64,000 bases of DNA from Hawksworthiomyces lignivorus (Eukaryota > Ascomycota > Sordariomycetes > Ophiostomatales > Ophiostomataceae), in assembly GCA_002917075.1 (NCBI GenBank), contig NTMA01000034.1, forward strand, positions 1 through 64,000, given 5' to 3'. This document shows, piece by piece, positions 1 to 12,490 of this stretch; positions within the stretch are counted from its first letter, which is position 1; every line of letters starts with the position of its first letter. The notes below the pieces were generated by a model. The model was not told the origin of the DNA. It worked only from the letters and a program-made list of their open reading frames with translations, and made no database searches. The translations under genes were made by a program, and so were the position numbers.

Positions 1-1186
1 GGGTGGGGGGGGGGGGGGGGGGGGGGGGTTTAAATTTCCAGACTTCGGGCACCACAGTGTTTAGGCTGGCCAGGATGGGCATTGAGAAAATGAGCCATCG
101 AATTCGACGGATTACCCTGGAAAAGATACAAAGCGGGGGGGGAGGGAGGAAACGGGTTTGCTTTTCATTTTGCCACGAGGCAAGCCGCAGAAAGTGAAGG
201 GCTCAATGGGCAGCCGCTCAGCCAGTTAATCAGTCAACCAGTCACTAATATTGGGCTGGCCGCGAATTTACTCACTCGCTCACTCACTCTATTATGGCAC
301 ACGTGGATGTGCTATTGCTCGTACCCGTACTCCGTACATACATACTATGGCAGCCCTTACCCGCTGAATCCGGGGTTGGGCTATTCTTAAGATGCCCTAG
401 CGCGCTACAGCGAGAGACATTACCTACGGAGTATGTACTAGTTATTAACTACACGTACGAGTACATACACGCATGAGACAGCGATAGAGAAAGGCTGCGG
501 ACAGCGGGAGAGGGGCAAAAAGACGGCATCCTTCCGTAAGGAGTCACAAGCTCTGGAGCTAAGCTGCAGCCTGACCGAACAAGTTAAGCACTCTCGAGCA
601 CTGTAATGCCGCAGGCGCCTAAAAAAGAGCAGCACTTCCCTTCCGCCTTAGAGGCGAGGCCCGCCCACCTGATTACCGGGCCACATCCCCGACTTCACTT
701 TTCGCATTTTGCCCCTCTTTCGAACCTGTCCACCAGATCACTGACAGAAAAGGCTCTTTGTTTCGGTCCAGACTGCAGAGAGAGAGATTCTTCCAGTTAT
801 ACATCTCGTCGAATACATTCTTGGTTTCTTTTTCATTCTTGAACTTTTTTTGGGGCGCTTTTCTTTTGTCGTTGCGCTGTGGTTTCTGACGGACGATCCA
901 CTTTCACAATGATAACGTCGCCGCTATCGCCATCATCGCCGCGTCTCACCGAACCCGCGATGACAAAGCCCTAATAGAATATCACTGCACAACCACTTCC
1001 TGCACTTTCTCTTTCTATATTTGTATTATTCGAGCCTTGGAGCCGAAACTGTACATCTCTATTGATCGTCTCATCTTCATTGAATGAATGTCCTGCCCGC
1101 GAGCTGCTCTTGATATCGACTTTATTTCCTCACGCGAGTGGTACAATTCACAACTGTTATCTTGGCCCTCTATAGCGAGCACCGCC
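1..1186. other. Intergenic, no gene seen
   Basis: Only short, unconvincing reading frames occur here. The first bases are an almost pure G run (about 4-28), and two copies of a TACTCCGTA-type nonamer lie at 328-337 and 425-433. The part after about 850 is pyrimidine-rich and probably contains the promoter and 5' leader of the following gene. Confidence 0.6.
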
Positions 1187-2311
1187 ATGGCAGGCGAACT
1201 CTCGTCTTCTCCGTCGCCCGCAAGGGCTTCGGCTACCCCCAAGCGAAAGCACGGCGAAGTGTCGACCGACAATGAAGGCGTCGACGCACGGCAGCGGGCG
1301 AGCGGCTTGACGTCCACCTCCCGCACCACGATACCTCTGCACCTCAACAAGAACTCGCCCGCGACCAATGCTCCCACTAGCTTCTCTTTCTCAGCTCCGA
1401 CGGCCGACTGCGGCCTCGATTCTACACCTCCTTATCCGTGGCTCTTCCCTGCGCCGCCCTCAGCAGCAGCAGCGGTTGCTTCCTTATCTTCTCTCACTAC
1501 TTCCTCTCTTCTGCCGTCTGACGGCGGCGCCAACAGCCCACGCACGCGAGTGGCCCACCGGTTCCACAGCCTGGCCATTCGCGGCAGCAGCCAGGGGCCA
1601 GAGAGCCCAGATGGCTACCCCTTTCCAGAGGTGGCGGCGTCCGGCAGCTCGTCGGAGCAGAGAAGCCAAGACGATTCTCCGCAGAAGAAGCGGGCGAGGA
1701 GAGAGGAAGAGGCGGCGCCGGTAGTAGACAACAGCAATGCCGACACTTCGTTTTCTTCCGACTCGGTCGACGGCACGGCGACCGCGTCGCCACCGCGGAC
1801 GATTGTCGACCCGCTGCGTGCCTCGCTGACGTGGCAGGACGACGAGATCACCGTCTACGACCCGGACGACGCCGACGACGACGGCACCGGCGTCAACGGC
1901 ATCGGCTTCAAGCCCACCCCCGCCATCGCCCACGCCCGCGCCCTCAAGCGCCGCCAGCAGCTCGCCGCCTACCGCCGCCGCGAAGAGCGCGAGGCCCGCG
2001 CACGGCGCACCCTGCAGCGGGCGCGGGCGGCGGCTGCGGCGGCTTCGGCATCGGCAGCGGCGGCGGCCTCGGCAGAATCGGCAGCGGCAGCGGCAGGATC
2101 GCAGGCCGAAGACGCCGAGACAGCCCGGCTAAAGGGCGAAGAGACAGCAGCAGCCACTACCGCCCTGGAGCCTTCTTCTTCTCTGCCGCCCCGCGCTACC
2201 TCGGCAACCTCTCCCGTGCGGCGGGTGCGCTTCTTGGAGACGGGCCCGACGACGATCCGGTTTCTGGAACCCGAGCCGGGGCCGGTGCCGGCGGCGATGC
2301 TAATGTTTTAA
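1187..2311 (+). CDS. Conserved fungal protein of unknown function, Ala/Ser-rich, 374 aa
   Basis: I do not recognise a named family with an assigned role. The frame is open further upstream to 1088, but the ATG at 1187 sits in a good fungal context (GCCATGG) and starts the compositionally coherent protein. The N-terminal two thirds are Ser/Pro/Ala-rich and probably disordered, with a basic cluster (QKKRARRE) that could be a nuclear localisation signal. The most conserved-looking part is an acidic stretch followed by GIGFKPTPAIAHARALKRR and a long Arg/Ala-rich helix (residues about 250-320). That segment resembles proteins I have seen annotated only as hypothetical in Pezizomycotina. The C-terminus contains VRRVRFLE. 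No intron is needed. Function is unknown; nuclear location is inference from the basic segments. Confidence 0.75.
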   Translation: MAGELSSSPSPARASATPKRKHGEVSTDNEGVDARQRASGLTSTSRTTIPLHLNKNSPATNAPTSFSFSAPTADCGLDSTPPYPWLFPAPPSAAAAVASLSSLTTSSLLPSDGGANSPRTRVAHRFHSLAIRGSSQGPESPDGYPFPEVAASGSSSEQRSQDDSPQKKRARREEEAAPVVDNSNADTSFSSDSVDGTATASPPRTIVDPLRASLTWQDDEITVYDPDDADDDGTGVNGIGFKPTPAIAHARALKRRQQLAAYRRREEREARARRTLQRARAAAAAASASAAAAASAESAAAAAGSQAEDAETARLKGEETAAATTALEPSSSLPPRATSATSPVRRVRFLETGPTTIRFLEPEPGPVPAAMLMF

Positions 2312-2907
2312 TTTTGATGAGGGACAGGGGGAGTTTTTTTTTTTTTTTTTTTAAATTCGGGGTCAGAGGTTTCCGGAGAGAGAATTTCTTCCTTTTGTTT
2401 TGCCTTTTGATTCCTTTTTTCTTTATCTTCCTCTTATTTGGTAAGGATCACGACAGGTTACGCTCTGGTTCACATCATTGGGGCTTGGCATATGTGAGGG
2501 GAAGGATTTACCGGTTCTTACTTGGCCTGTATTCTTTTACGTCTTATCTGGGGCACGAACGTCACGACATTTACGACAAACCGATTCTTTGGTCTCTCTT
2601 TTCTCCGACATTTACCCTTTCTTTTTGTCTTGATTGTTGTGATGTAGATATTTCTCTGGTACATACACCTTTTTCTTTTTGTTGTTTGGAAGTAGCCAAG
2701 ACATTCGCTTGCATATATAGTCCTTGAGACGCTTTTGTCTCTTATGCCATGTGTTATGAGTAGGAATGATATTTTTTTTTTTTTTTTGGACGCTATGTTC
2801 ATACTATACATATAAGTGATATCTTTTGACATTTTTTTTTCTCCCCCGAATATCCTTTTCTGGAAATACAATTTTTGGGTTCTTGTCGCATCTTACTTTT
2901 CCTGTCG
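2312..2907. other. Convergent 3' intergenic region
   Basis: This stretch lies between the 3' ends of the gene at 1187-2311 and COX20. It is T-rich, with T runs near 2334-2352 and 2770-2787 that fit 3' UTR and polyadenylation DNA. No gene is seen. Confidence 0.5.
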
Positions 2908-3593
2908 TCACCAGAATTTGTACCATCGCCGCCGCGCCAGCTCTGCCGCTTCTTGTTCTTGTCGCCTTTGTTCTTCTGCCTGCTTCCGCGCCTTCTCGGC
3001 CTCCCGCTGCTGCATTTCTGCCTGCTTCCGGTCGTACACCTCGACTACGCGCTTCATCTTGGCGCGCTCTGCGCGGCGCGACGCCTGGCAGACTTCGAAC
3101 GACACGATACCGCCGACCATGAACGCGCCCACGGCCCAATTGGTTGCCTTGGGTATCTTGGCTATAAAAGGAACTGGTCAGCATGGACAATTACGACTGT
3201 GTGTGGAAGAATGTTTTGTGTGTGTGCGCGGGTTCGTCTGTAGAACGCACCTCCCAGGACGTAACGCAGCATCCCCACGACGGCGCCGCTCCCGATGCCC
3301 GTCAAGAACCCCTGCCGCGCGCACGGGTACTGGTACACGTGCAGGAAGTCTTGCGCCTTGATCGACTTGACGGCGTCGGCTACGGAGGCCGGGCCCGGCG
3401 GCGGAGATGGCGCTGATGACGCTCCTGGCGCTGGCTGTGATGATGGGGACGGCGCCGAGGGCGCTGCTGGTGCGGGCGGCCGCGCCTTCAGATCCTCGCC
3501 CGTCGGCGGCCGGTCAAAGTGATCGGCGCCCCAGGTGGCCGTGGCGCCGGTGATCGGCGGCGGAGGTTGTGGCGGTCGTGTGTCGCCGGCCAT
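2908..3593 (-). CDS. COX20: Cytochrome c oxidase assembly factor COX20, 198 aa, 2 exons
   Basis: COX20 is an inner mitochondrial membrane protein that chaperones newly made Cox2 during cytochrome oxidase assembly. Exon 1 runs 3593-3251 and exon 2 3161-2908. The 89-nt intron has a GTGCGT donor at 3250 and an ATAG acceptor at 3162, and joining it restores the family core reading MLRYVLG-A-KIPKATNWAVGAF. Recognisable parts are a Pro/Ala-rich N-terminus, the conserved DFLHVYQYPCARQGFLTGIGSG block that opens the first membrane segment, a second membrane segment (GAFMVGGIVSFEVCQ), and a charged Lys/Glu/Gln-rich C-terminal helix ending RRWYKFW. The N-terminus is longer and more proline-rich than in yeast. 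It is divergent from POL2, with about 1.1 kb between the two starts. Confidence 0.93.
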
Positions 3594-4052
3594 CTTGTGT
3601 AAATATATATGTGTGTGTATAGTTTTGAAGATCGTGCTCTCGCTTTGTCGCGTGCTCCCCCTCTCTGTTTCTCTCTCTGTGCTCCCCCGGCTTTGGTCTT
3701 GGCTCTCTTGTGACACCCGCTCTCTTTTGCCGGCCTGAAATGCTTGTAGAGAGCCAATTCCACTCGAGTGTACAGACCGGGAGTTGCCTGGTTCACCCAA
3801 ATCGCCCTATATCTACTTTTCTCTGTATTCGTCTTGCAATCGTCGTCGCTGTCGTCGTCGGCACATCTGCATGGTCGCGGAAGCTTCACCCCTCCAAGAC
3901 GATGATACGATCTCTTTCAGAAAAATTGACGTCGGGGCCCCACTTTAGCTGCGGCGGCCGCAAAAATGGCCAGCAGAGACCCTGTAGGTAATTACGTGCA
4001 CAGACCAACTTAGCACTGCACTTAATGAGAGAAGACGGGGGAGGACTGGCTG

Positions 4053-4059
<7 letters not shown>

Positions 4060-4088
<29 letters not shown>
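4060..4088. repeat. (TC)n microsatellite
   Basis: About 14 TC dinucleotides in a row lie in the shared COX20/POL2 upstream region. Pyrimidine tracts of this kind are common in fungal promoters and may keep nucleosomes away. That role is inference. Confidence 0.9.
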
Positions 4089-4092
<4 letters not shown>

Positions 4093-4104
4093 TCCCTGGT
4101 ATTA

Positions 4105-4230
4105 GGACGCGTCCGCTGTTTGCCAATAAATTCGGTCTCCCTAAGCAGACCGCTGTAAAGTAATAAATTGCTAGCTAGCGCACCGCAAAAAAAAACACGT
4201 TAAGACGCGTCTTAAGCCGCTGCGACGCGT
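4105..4230. promoter_or_regulatory. Cluster of three MluI cell-cycle boxes (ACGCGT) upstream of POL2
   Basis: The core ACGCGT occurs at 4107-4112, 4205-4210 and 4225-4230, each time inside the 8-bp palindrome GACGCGTC. The middle copy is part of a 16-bp perfect palindrome (4200-4215). In yeasts, MCB elements bound by MBF (Mbp1/Swi6; Res/Cdc10 in fission yeast) drive G1/S transcription of replication genes, including DNA polymerases. Their position 445-570 bp before the POL2 start fits that role. Binding here is inferred from sequence only. Single ACGCGT hexamers also occur elsewhere in the window, so the clustering and the extended palindrome are the evidence. Confidence 0.6.
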
Positions 4231-4675
4231 CTCGCACCGTCTCCTCGTTCAAACTTTGGGAGAGTAGTCGCGGTCGGCCAGCCAAGACCACCTAAACGCT
4301 CTGAAGGCAGTGGGAAAGCGCGATGCTAGTTGTGTCTTGCCCTTTCCTTAATTCTTCCCTAGGCTTTTCATTTTTTTTTGTCTTGTATTTTGACTGCTTG
4401 TTTTGGCCTAAGAGACATATATCTGCCATACTAAACATCTTGTGAACAGTCTTATATACCCCAGCGACAAGACGTAGACAATTGACGACACGACACGAGA
4501 CACTCGGATGAAGGACCATGGGAGTGACATTTAATGCTTGAAACTGGCATCGACAACTTCTTTCTTGCTTCATCTTTCCTAATCCAACGCTTGTGTTGTC
4601 TGCTGGGAGGAGAGCAAGCAGACACACGAGAACTCCTCTTCCTTCCCCTTTTCTCCTCACACACATATCCACAAG

Positions 4676-7600
4676 ATGGCCAACACATCACTACGGAGGC
4701 CCCAAAAGGGCTTCCGCCAAGGCGGTGCTAGAAAGAAGGCATATCATGGTGGCTCCTCTGGCCGCCCACAGCAGCGGACATTCGCCTCGGCAGCAGGCGG
4801 CCGCGCCGAAGGCACGTCTGCCGACGAGAAGTGGGAGCGCACGCGTCTTTCCCACTCGATCGACGAGAAGATGGGCTTCCCGCGGTACGAGGCCGGGCGC
4901 CGCCGCGAGGGCTGGCTCGTCAACGTCCAGCCGACGTCCATCGAAGACGACCGCGTCGAAGGCGGGGGTGGCCGCGCGGCCGTAGACCTGTACTTTCTCG
5001 ACGTTGACGGCAACGAGCAAGACGACGGCAACGCCACCTTCAAGGCCACCTTCGAGTACGAGCCGTACTTTCTCATCGCTGCCCGCAAGGGCCACGAGGC
5101 CGAGGTCGAGGAGTGGTGCAAGCGCGTGCCCGGCGGCGGCGGCCTGGTCAAGCGCGTGCGCCGCGCCGACAAGGAGGACCTCAAGATGCCCAACCACCTG
5201 CTCGGCTACCGCCGCACCTTCTTGGAGCTGCGCTTCGCCAACATCCAGAATCTCCTGGCCGTGCGGCGCGACATCATGCCCATCGCCGAGAAGAACAAGA
5301 AGGGCATGAACGCCATGGACACCTACGCAGAGATGGCCACGTAGGTTTTTTCTCTTTTTTCTTTTCCTGCTGCCCTGCTGGAATGCTGACCCTGTGTGAA
5401 CCAGATCTGCAGAGGGCTTCGACCTGTTTGATGACGCGCGGGACGACGACGGACGTGGCGCGGCATCCGTGGCCGAAGCGAGCGAGTTCATCGTCGACAT
5501 TCGCGAGTACGACGTCCCCTACCATGTGCGGGTGCTGATCGATATGGGTAGGTTTGCAACAGAGCTACTGTCCAATATTTTCCCCTAGTTTGAAAACATC
5601 CGATTGACATGTCAAGACATACGCGTGGGCAAATGGTACTTTGTCGAGGCCAAGCACGGCGTCACCACCATCACCCCCAACGAAGAGCGCTTGGCCATGG
5701 CTGATCCCGTGGTTATGGCCTTCGATATCGAGACCACCAAATCCCCTCTCAAGTTTCCCGACGCCACCGTCGACCAGGTCATGATGATGTCCTACATGAT
5801 CGACGGCCAGGGGTTCCTCATCACCAACCGCGAGATCGTCTCCGAAGACATTGCCGACTTTGAGTACACCCCGCGTCCGGAATACCAGGGCCCCTTTATG
5901 ATCTTCAATGAGCCGGACGAGAAGGCTGTGCTCGAGCGGTTTTTCTTGCACGTCAAGGAGGCCCGCCCCACCGTCATTGCCACGTACAACGGTGACTTTT
6001 TCGATTGGCCTTTTGTCGAGGCTCGCGCCAGCGCCAACGGCATCGACATGTACCACGAGATCGGCTGGCGCCGCGACAGTGAGGACCAGTACAAGTGCAA
6101 CTACTCTGTCCACATGGACTGCTTCCACTGGGTCAATCGCGACAGCTATCTTCCCCAGGGCAGCCGTGGTCTCAAGGCTGTGACCGTCGCCAAGCTGGGC
6201 TACGACCCAGACGAGCTCGACCCGGAGCTGATGACCCCCTACGCCCAGGAGCGGCCACAGACCCTTGCCGAGTACTCCGTCTCCGACGCCGTCGCCACCT
6301 ACTACCTCTACATGAAATACGTTCATCCGTTCATCTTCTCCCTCTGCACCATCTTGCCCTTGGGTCCCGATGAGGTGCTGCGGAAAGGCACAGGCACGCT
6401 CTGCGAGATGCTGCTCATGGTCCAAGCCTACACCAAAGAGATTGTGCTCCCGAACAAGCACGTCTCGCCCAAGGAGTCTTTCTGGGAAGGCCATCTGCTG
6501 GATGCAGAGACGTACGTCGGTGGCCACGTCGAGAGTATTGAGGCTGGCGTGTTCCGCTCCGACATCCCGGTCAACTTCGCGATAGACCCAACCGCCTGCG
6601 ACGAGCTGCTGCGCGATCTTGATGCCGCTCTGACTTTCAGTATTACGGTTGAGGAGAAGAAGTCCATGGACGATGTCACCAACTACGACGAAGTAAAAGA
6701 ACAGATTGCCTCACGACTCAAGGCGCTGAAGGAGACCCCCAACCGCAACGAGCGGCCGCTGATCTACCACTTGGATGTCGCCTCCATGTACCCCAACATC
6801 ATGACGACCAACCGTCTGCAGCCAGACTCGATGATCAAGGAGGCCAGCTGCGCCACGTGCGATTTCAACCGGCCCGGGAAGACCTGTGATCGCCGCTTGC
6901 CATGGGCATGGCGTGGTGAATACATTCCCGCCAAGCGCGACGAGTACAACATGATCCGGCATGCGCTGGAGAACGAGAAGTTCCCTGGAAAAGGATACAA
7001 TGCGCCCATGCGCACATTCGAAGAGCTGTCTCCCGACGAGCAGGCCGCCCTGGTGCGCAAGCGCCTGCAGCTGTACTCCCAGAAGGTCTACCACAAGATC
7101 CACGACTCGACCACCATTGTTCGCGAGGCCATCATCTGCCAGCGTGAGAACCCCTTCTACATCAACACCGTGCGCGACTTCCGCGATCGTCGGTATGATT
7201 ACAAGGGCAAAGCCAAAGTGTGGAAGGGCAAGACCGAAGCGCTCAAGTCGTCCGGAGCGGCTGCTGGCGAAATTGACAGCGCCAAGAAGATGATCGTCCT
7301 GTACGACTCGCTGCAGCTGGCCCACAAGGTCATTCTCAACTCCTTCTACGGTTACGTCATGCGCAAGGGTTCGCGCTGGTACTCCCTGGAAATGGCCGGC
7401 GTCACCTGCTTGACGGGCGCCACCATCATTCAGATGGCGCGCGAGCTTGTCGAGCGGCTGGGCCGCCCGCTGGAGCTCGACACCGACGGTATCTGGTGCA
7501 TGCTGCCCTCGATGTTCCCCGAGAACTTTGCCTTCAAGATGAAGAACGGCAAGAAGCTGACCATCTCGTACCCTTGCGTGATGCTGAACCATCTGGTGCA

Positions 7601-10600
7601 CGCCCGCTTTACCAATCACCAGTACCAGACCCTCGTGGACCCCAAGGCCTTCAAGTACGAGACGCACAGCGACAATTCCATCTTCTTCGAAGTCGACGGC
7701 CCTTACAAGGCCATGATCCTGCCCACGTCCAAGGAAGAGGACAAGAACTTGAAGAAGCGATATGCCGTGTTCAACGACGACGGCAGCCTGGCTGAACTGA
7801 AGGGCTTCGAGGTGAAGCGCCGTGGTGAGCTGAAGCTCATCAAGATCTTCCAGCAGCAGATTTTCAAGTTCTTCCTCGAGGGCACTACCTTGGCCGAGTG
7901 CTATGCGGCCGTGGCCAAGGTGGCCAATCGCTGGCTGGATGTCCTGCACAGCAAGGGATCTACGCTCGCCGACGAGGAGCTGATGGAGCTCATTTCTGAG
8001 AACCGCAGCATGTCCAAGACCCTCGAAGAGTACGGCAGCCAAAAGTCCACTTCCATCACGACGGCGCGCCGCCTGGCCGATTTCCTGGGCGAGGGTATGA
8101 TCAAGGACAAGGGCCTGAACTGCAAGTTCATCATCTGCTCGCGGCCCCGCAACGCCCCCGTCACAGAGCGTGCCGTTCCCGTGGCCATTTTTGCCGCAGA
8201 GGAGCAGACCAAGCGCATGTACCTCAAGAAGTGGCTCAAGGAGGAGCCCACTGATACCGACCCACGTGCCCTGCTGGACTGGGACTACTACCTAGACCGT
8301 CTCGGCTCCGTCATCCAGAAGCTCATCACCATTCCGGCGGCCCTGCAAAAGGTCCGCAACCCTGTGCCGCGGGTCGCTCATCCGGACTGGCTGCAGCGCC
8401 GTATCAACATCAAGGACGACAAGATGAAGCAGAAGAAGCTCACCGACCTGTTCACCAACACCAAGGCGGGCACCAGCGGCGGCCCGCTGGAAGACATCAC
8501 GAACCTGAACAACGGCCTCCTCTCGCGAGTCACCGCTGCCGCCGCCGCGGCAGCAGATATAGAAGATTTTGGGTCAAGCCAGAAGCTTCTCAAGCCGACA
8601 ACGACGGCTGGTGCTGTCGCTGAGATGATGTCGGCAGAAAACGAAACGACAGAAGAGACAGAAGCCAAGAAGGCGGCCCAAAAGAGAAAGTCGCCTCCAG
8701 AGACCGAAGACGCGTCTTCTCTAGATCCCTTTGCCGCCCTGCCCAAGGTCATGCCTTCGCCCAGCGAAGACTATGTTGCCTTCTTGGAATACCAAAAGAA
8801 GAAGTGGGCACTCCAGAAGCAGGCCCGTATCCGTCGCCGCCATCTCTTCGGCGACCGTAGCAATCACTTGCAGAAAGCCAACAACATCCAGCAGTCCTTC
8901 CAGCACCGCGCCGAGATCACCTTCCGGAACACCTGGCAGCTGCTCCAGCTGCGGACGACCGACAGTCCAGGTATTGTTGCGGCCTACGTTCTCATTGACT
9001 CGCGCATCCACCACTTGAAGATCAAAGTGCCGCGCCAAGTCTTCCTGAATCTCAAGAGCAAAGAGCTGCCCGACATCGAAATCGAGGGCTGCGAGGTCGA
9101 GCAGGTCAACCACACGCTCCCCAATGGTCACTCGTCCGTCCATCTCTTCAAGCTGACGGTCCCCGAGGACGTATACTTCGCCGAGGCCGAGAAATTTTCC
9201 CTGCTCTTCAATCACCCGAGCGTGGAAGGCGTGTACGAGCGCCAGCTGCCTCTGAACGTTCGCGCACTGTTGCAGCTAGGCAATCTCTGCACCATTGACG
9301 AGTCGCAACAAGGTGTGCTGGGCAAAGGCTTGGATCAAGGTTTCGATTTGTCTGGCCTCATTCGACCTGCGAAGCACCTGAAGCCGTACCTGGACCCGAC
9401 CACCATGGCTTACATCTATATCTCGCACATCAGCTCCGGCGAGCGGCAGATCTTTGGACTCTTCTCCACGACGAACAGCCAGGCACACATTATTATCCTG
9501 AACAAGCATCGGGATAGCGGCCAAGATATGCCCAACGTCGGGAAGATGTATAGCGACACCTTGGGCCGTCGGAAGGATGCCGAGGCCCAGGCCAAAGCTG
9601 CGGCTTCACCAGCGGCGGTGGCTGGCCTGTCTGCTGCAGAAAAGGAAGCGGTCCAATCGGCCGCTGCAGCTGCTACAAACTGGCGCGACTGCTTCCCATA
9701 CCAGGACGCGCTCACGTTCAAGATCACGCAGGTAACGACGCGCCGGAAGGCCTTCCTCGAGATCAGCGACATTGTCAAGAAGATGCGCAAAGAAGAGATT
9801 GGCCGGCCGCAGATGCTGGTCGTCCAATCCTCGCAGCGCAACATGCTGGTGCATGACGTTCCCGTGCTGGCCGAGTTCCCCGTGCTGCCGCTCAAGTATG
9901 ATCCGCTCGACAGTTCGCTGCCTCCCTTGGGTTGGCAAGCGGTTGTGGCCAGGCGGCTTGTCAATCATTACCTGGCCTTGGGATCATGGGTGCTGCACTT
10001 GGTCGGTCTTGCCCGTTATGGTGATATCCCTATCTGCAACCTGGAGCGCGACGACCCGCGCTTCTTGATTGATGTGGCCTACGCCCGCCGGCTGCAGAAC
10101 AACAACGTCGTGCTCTGGTGGTCGGGCAGCCCGCGGCCCGACCATGCTGGCTACGAGAAGGACGATGTTGCGGGTCCGTTGGAAACGGTGTCTTTGCCCA
10201 AGGTGAACAATCCAGGCACGTTCGCGTCTGTCTGTATTGACATCGAAGTGCGCAATCTTGCCATCAACACGATTCTCACATCGTCTCTGATCAACGAGCT
10301 AGAGGGTGCTGATGCGGCTATATCGTTTAATCCAGCAGCTGATGTCGGCGGGGAGGACGGTGAGTCGGGCGCCGGCTCTCTGTACTCAGAAAACGCCTTC
10401 TCCAATGCCAGCATTCTGGTCTTGCGCGAGATGGTCAAGGGCTGGTGGGCTGAGGCCTGCAAGGGCAATGCCATGGCTGATCTCGTAGTGAACAATCTGG
10501 TGCGCTGGGTGGAGAACCCAGACTCGTTCTTGTACGACCGCGCGCTGCACTACTACGTGCAGATGATGTCGCGCAAAGCCTTCCAGCAGCTGATGGCCGA

Positions 10601-11843
10601 CTTCCGCCGCGTGGGTTCGCAGGTGATCTTTGCTAGCGCCAACCGCCTGCTGCTGCAGACGACCAAGGCAGAGGTGGGCAACGCCTATGCTTACAGCCAG
10701 TACATTTTGAAGAGCATCAAGAGCCGGCCCCTGTTCAGTTTCATCGAAATGGACATCAAGGAATACTGGGACTACCTTGTCTGGTACGACGAGTACAACT
10801 ACGGCGGCAAGGCCTGCCAGACGATCGGTGAGGCGCCGCCCGACTCGTCGGAGCAACCTCTTGAGACAGTCATGCACTGGCAGATGAACACATTCCTGCC
10901 GGTCCGGCTGCAGCCTATCTTCTCCGGCTGGGTCGTCGAATTCATTCAGCTGATGCACTCTCTGAAGCGGCCGTCTGTCGCTGGTGGGAATGAGCCGCAG
11001 CGGCTGACCCAGCTGCCGCCTTCAGTATTGCGCGGTGACGGCGACTCAGAGGCGGCGGCCGTCTTGCTCGGCTCGGCATTTGAGCGACCTCTGAAGAAGG
11101 AGATTGCTGGCCTCATCTCCACGCGCAACAAGGAGATGCTTCATCCCGAGCTGGCTGTGGATTATGATTTTCCTGTTCTCCCTGGCTCCCTGGTAACCGC
11201 AGCAAGCGGCGCTAACTCATCGTCGTCATCAAAAGCGGCAGCTACGGCGATGGCGTCTCGGAATCCGATCCTGGAACTGGTCAAGGCGCTGATGCAGGTG
11301 CTCTCGCTGGACAAAAATATCACCATGGAAGCCCGCCTGCTGCGTAAGGAGCTGCTGGCCATGTTTGACGTGCGGGAGTTCAGCCGCGAGGGTGCGTTCC
11401 AGAACCCGTCCGAGAGCCTGAAGATCTCTCAGCTCAGCTGCGACAACTGCACTATGGCGCGGGACATGGACCTCTGCCGTGACGAAGACCTGCTTCCAGA
11501 GCTCGATGCCGATGGGCGCCGCCGCGAGGGCGCCGCTGCCGCGAAGCCCTGGATCTGCACGTTCTGCCAGGCCGAATACGATCGGATTGCGCTAGAGGAA
11601 CGGCTTGTGGCAGCCGTCGAGGCAGCTGCGATTGAGTGGGCGGTGCAGGACCTCAAGTGCGGCCGATGCGGCGCGCTGCGCGTCAACGACTTTATGGACC
11701 ACTGCACGTGTTCCGGCGAATGGGGCCCGACGGTGCGGCGGGATGAGCTCGTGCGGCGTCTGCGGGTGTACCAGAACGTGGCACACTTCTACGGCCTGCG
11801 CATGCTCAGCGACGTCGTAAATGACGTTTTTGTAAGCCTGTGA
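4676..11843 (+). CDS. POL2: DNA polymerase epsilon catalytic subunit (Pol2), 2344 aa, 3 exons
   Basis: This is the leading-strand replicative polymerase with 3'-5' proofreading, the large subunit of the nuclear Pol epsilon holoenzyme. Exons are 4676-5340, 5405-5547 and 5617-11843; both junctions restore conserved sequence (YDVPYHVRV...IDM-DIRVGKWY). Exo I is FDIETTK (near residue 305), Exo II NGDFFDWPF and Exo III YSVSDAVATYY, with acidic residues present. Polymerase motif A is DVASMYPNIM (Asp near 656), motif B KVILNSFYGYVMRKGSRW and motif C ELDTDGIW (Asp near 893). The Cys cluster after motif A (CATCDFNRPGKTC) matches the iron-sulfur-binding loop of Pol epsilon. After a low-complexity linker (residues about 1230-1300) comes the inactive C-terminal polymerase-like half, ending in two zinc modules (CDNC...CTFC near 2211 and CGRCGALRVNDFMDHCTC near 2284) that bind the second subunit. 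Full length and apparently intact; upstream MCB boxes suggest G1/S expression. Confidence 0.97.
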
Positions 11844-12490
11844 GGCTTGGCGTTAAACTTCGGGCTGGGCGATGGTTGCTGCGATTGTTAATGTCATGGT
11901 GATCTGGGCGAAGTGGCCTCGAGTAATGAAATGTGCTAATGACGAACTTGAAAGGACATACCTCTGATTTTATTTTTCTTCGTATTGATTTTGGGTGTTG
12001 CACTAAAGCAACGGCGTTTCAGGGGCAGGAAGAAAGGGGCATTTTGAATAATGAAATCTACATTGCATGTAATCAGCATTAGAGCACACCTGTCAATGAC
12101 ATAGTTTTGAAAAGCATCCAAAGAATATGTGAGAGGCGGGAAAAATGGAATGAAACATAATATGGCGAGTTCCAGGCAGAGGATAAAATTGAAAGACGGA
12201 GACTGCTTCATGTGGATGTCATGGTATATGTCTTCCGAATTCTGTACAGCAAATTCAGCGACCTGAAGAAAAATCACTTAGGCCGAGTCAAACACAGTCA
12301 CTGGCGTCGATTTGCACATAAGATATTATTTTTCGCAGAGGTCTGCTATCAGTGGAGCGGCGAGTCTTAACGAGTGTGCCGTGTCAGCTTCTAATTCACT
12401 ACAAGAAACACACGCAGCTTGATCTCAGTTTATTGATACACCCCTGCACTTATCATAGTAAATTAGCAACTATTATTTCAATATAATAAG
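11844..12490. other. POL2 3' flank, no gene seen
   Basis: AT-rich DNA between the POL2 stop and the tRNA gene. A reading frame on the minus strand (11936-12277) has the composition of non-coding DNA and no recognisable motif. Confidence 0.5.

Larger units (their letters stand above)
3594..4675. other. Divergent COX20/POL2 intergenic region
   Basis: The two genes are transcribed away from each other from this stretch. It contains a CT microsatellite and three ACGCGT palindromes (listed separately). CT-rich DNA just before the POL2 ATG (about 4630-4665) looks like a transcription start zone. No gene is seen inside. Confidence 0.6.

Noticed and set aside
5565..8042. Long minus-strand frames (320 and 443 codons)
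   Set aside because: Antisense to the conserved exonuclease and polymerase domains of POL2; caused by codon bias.
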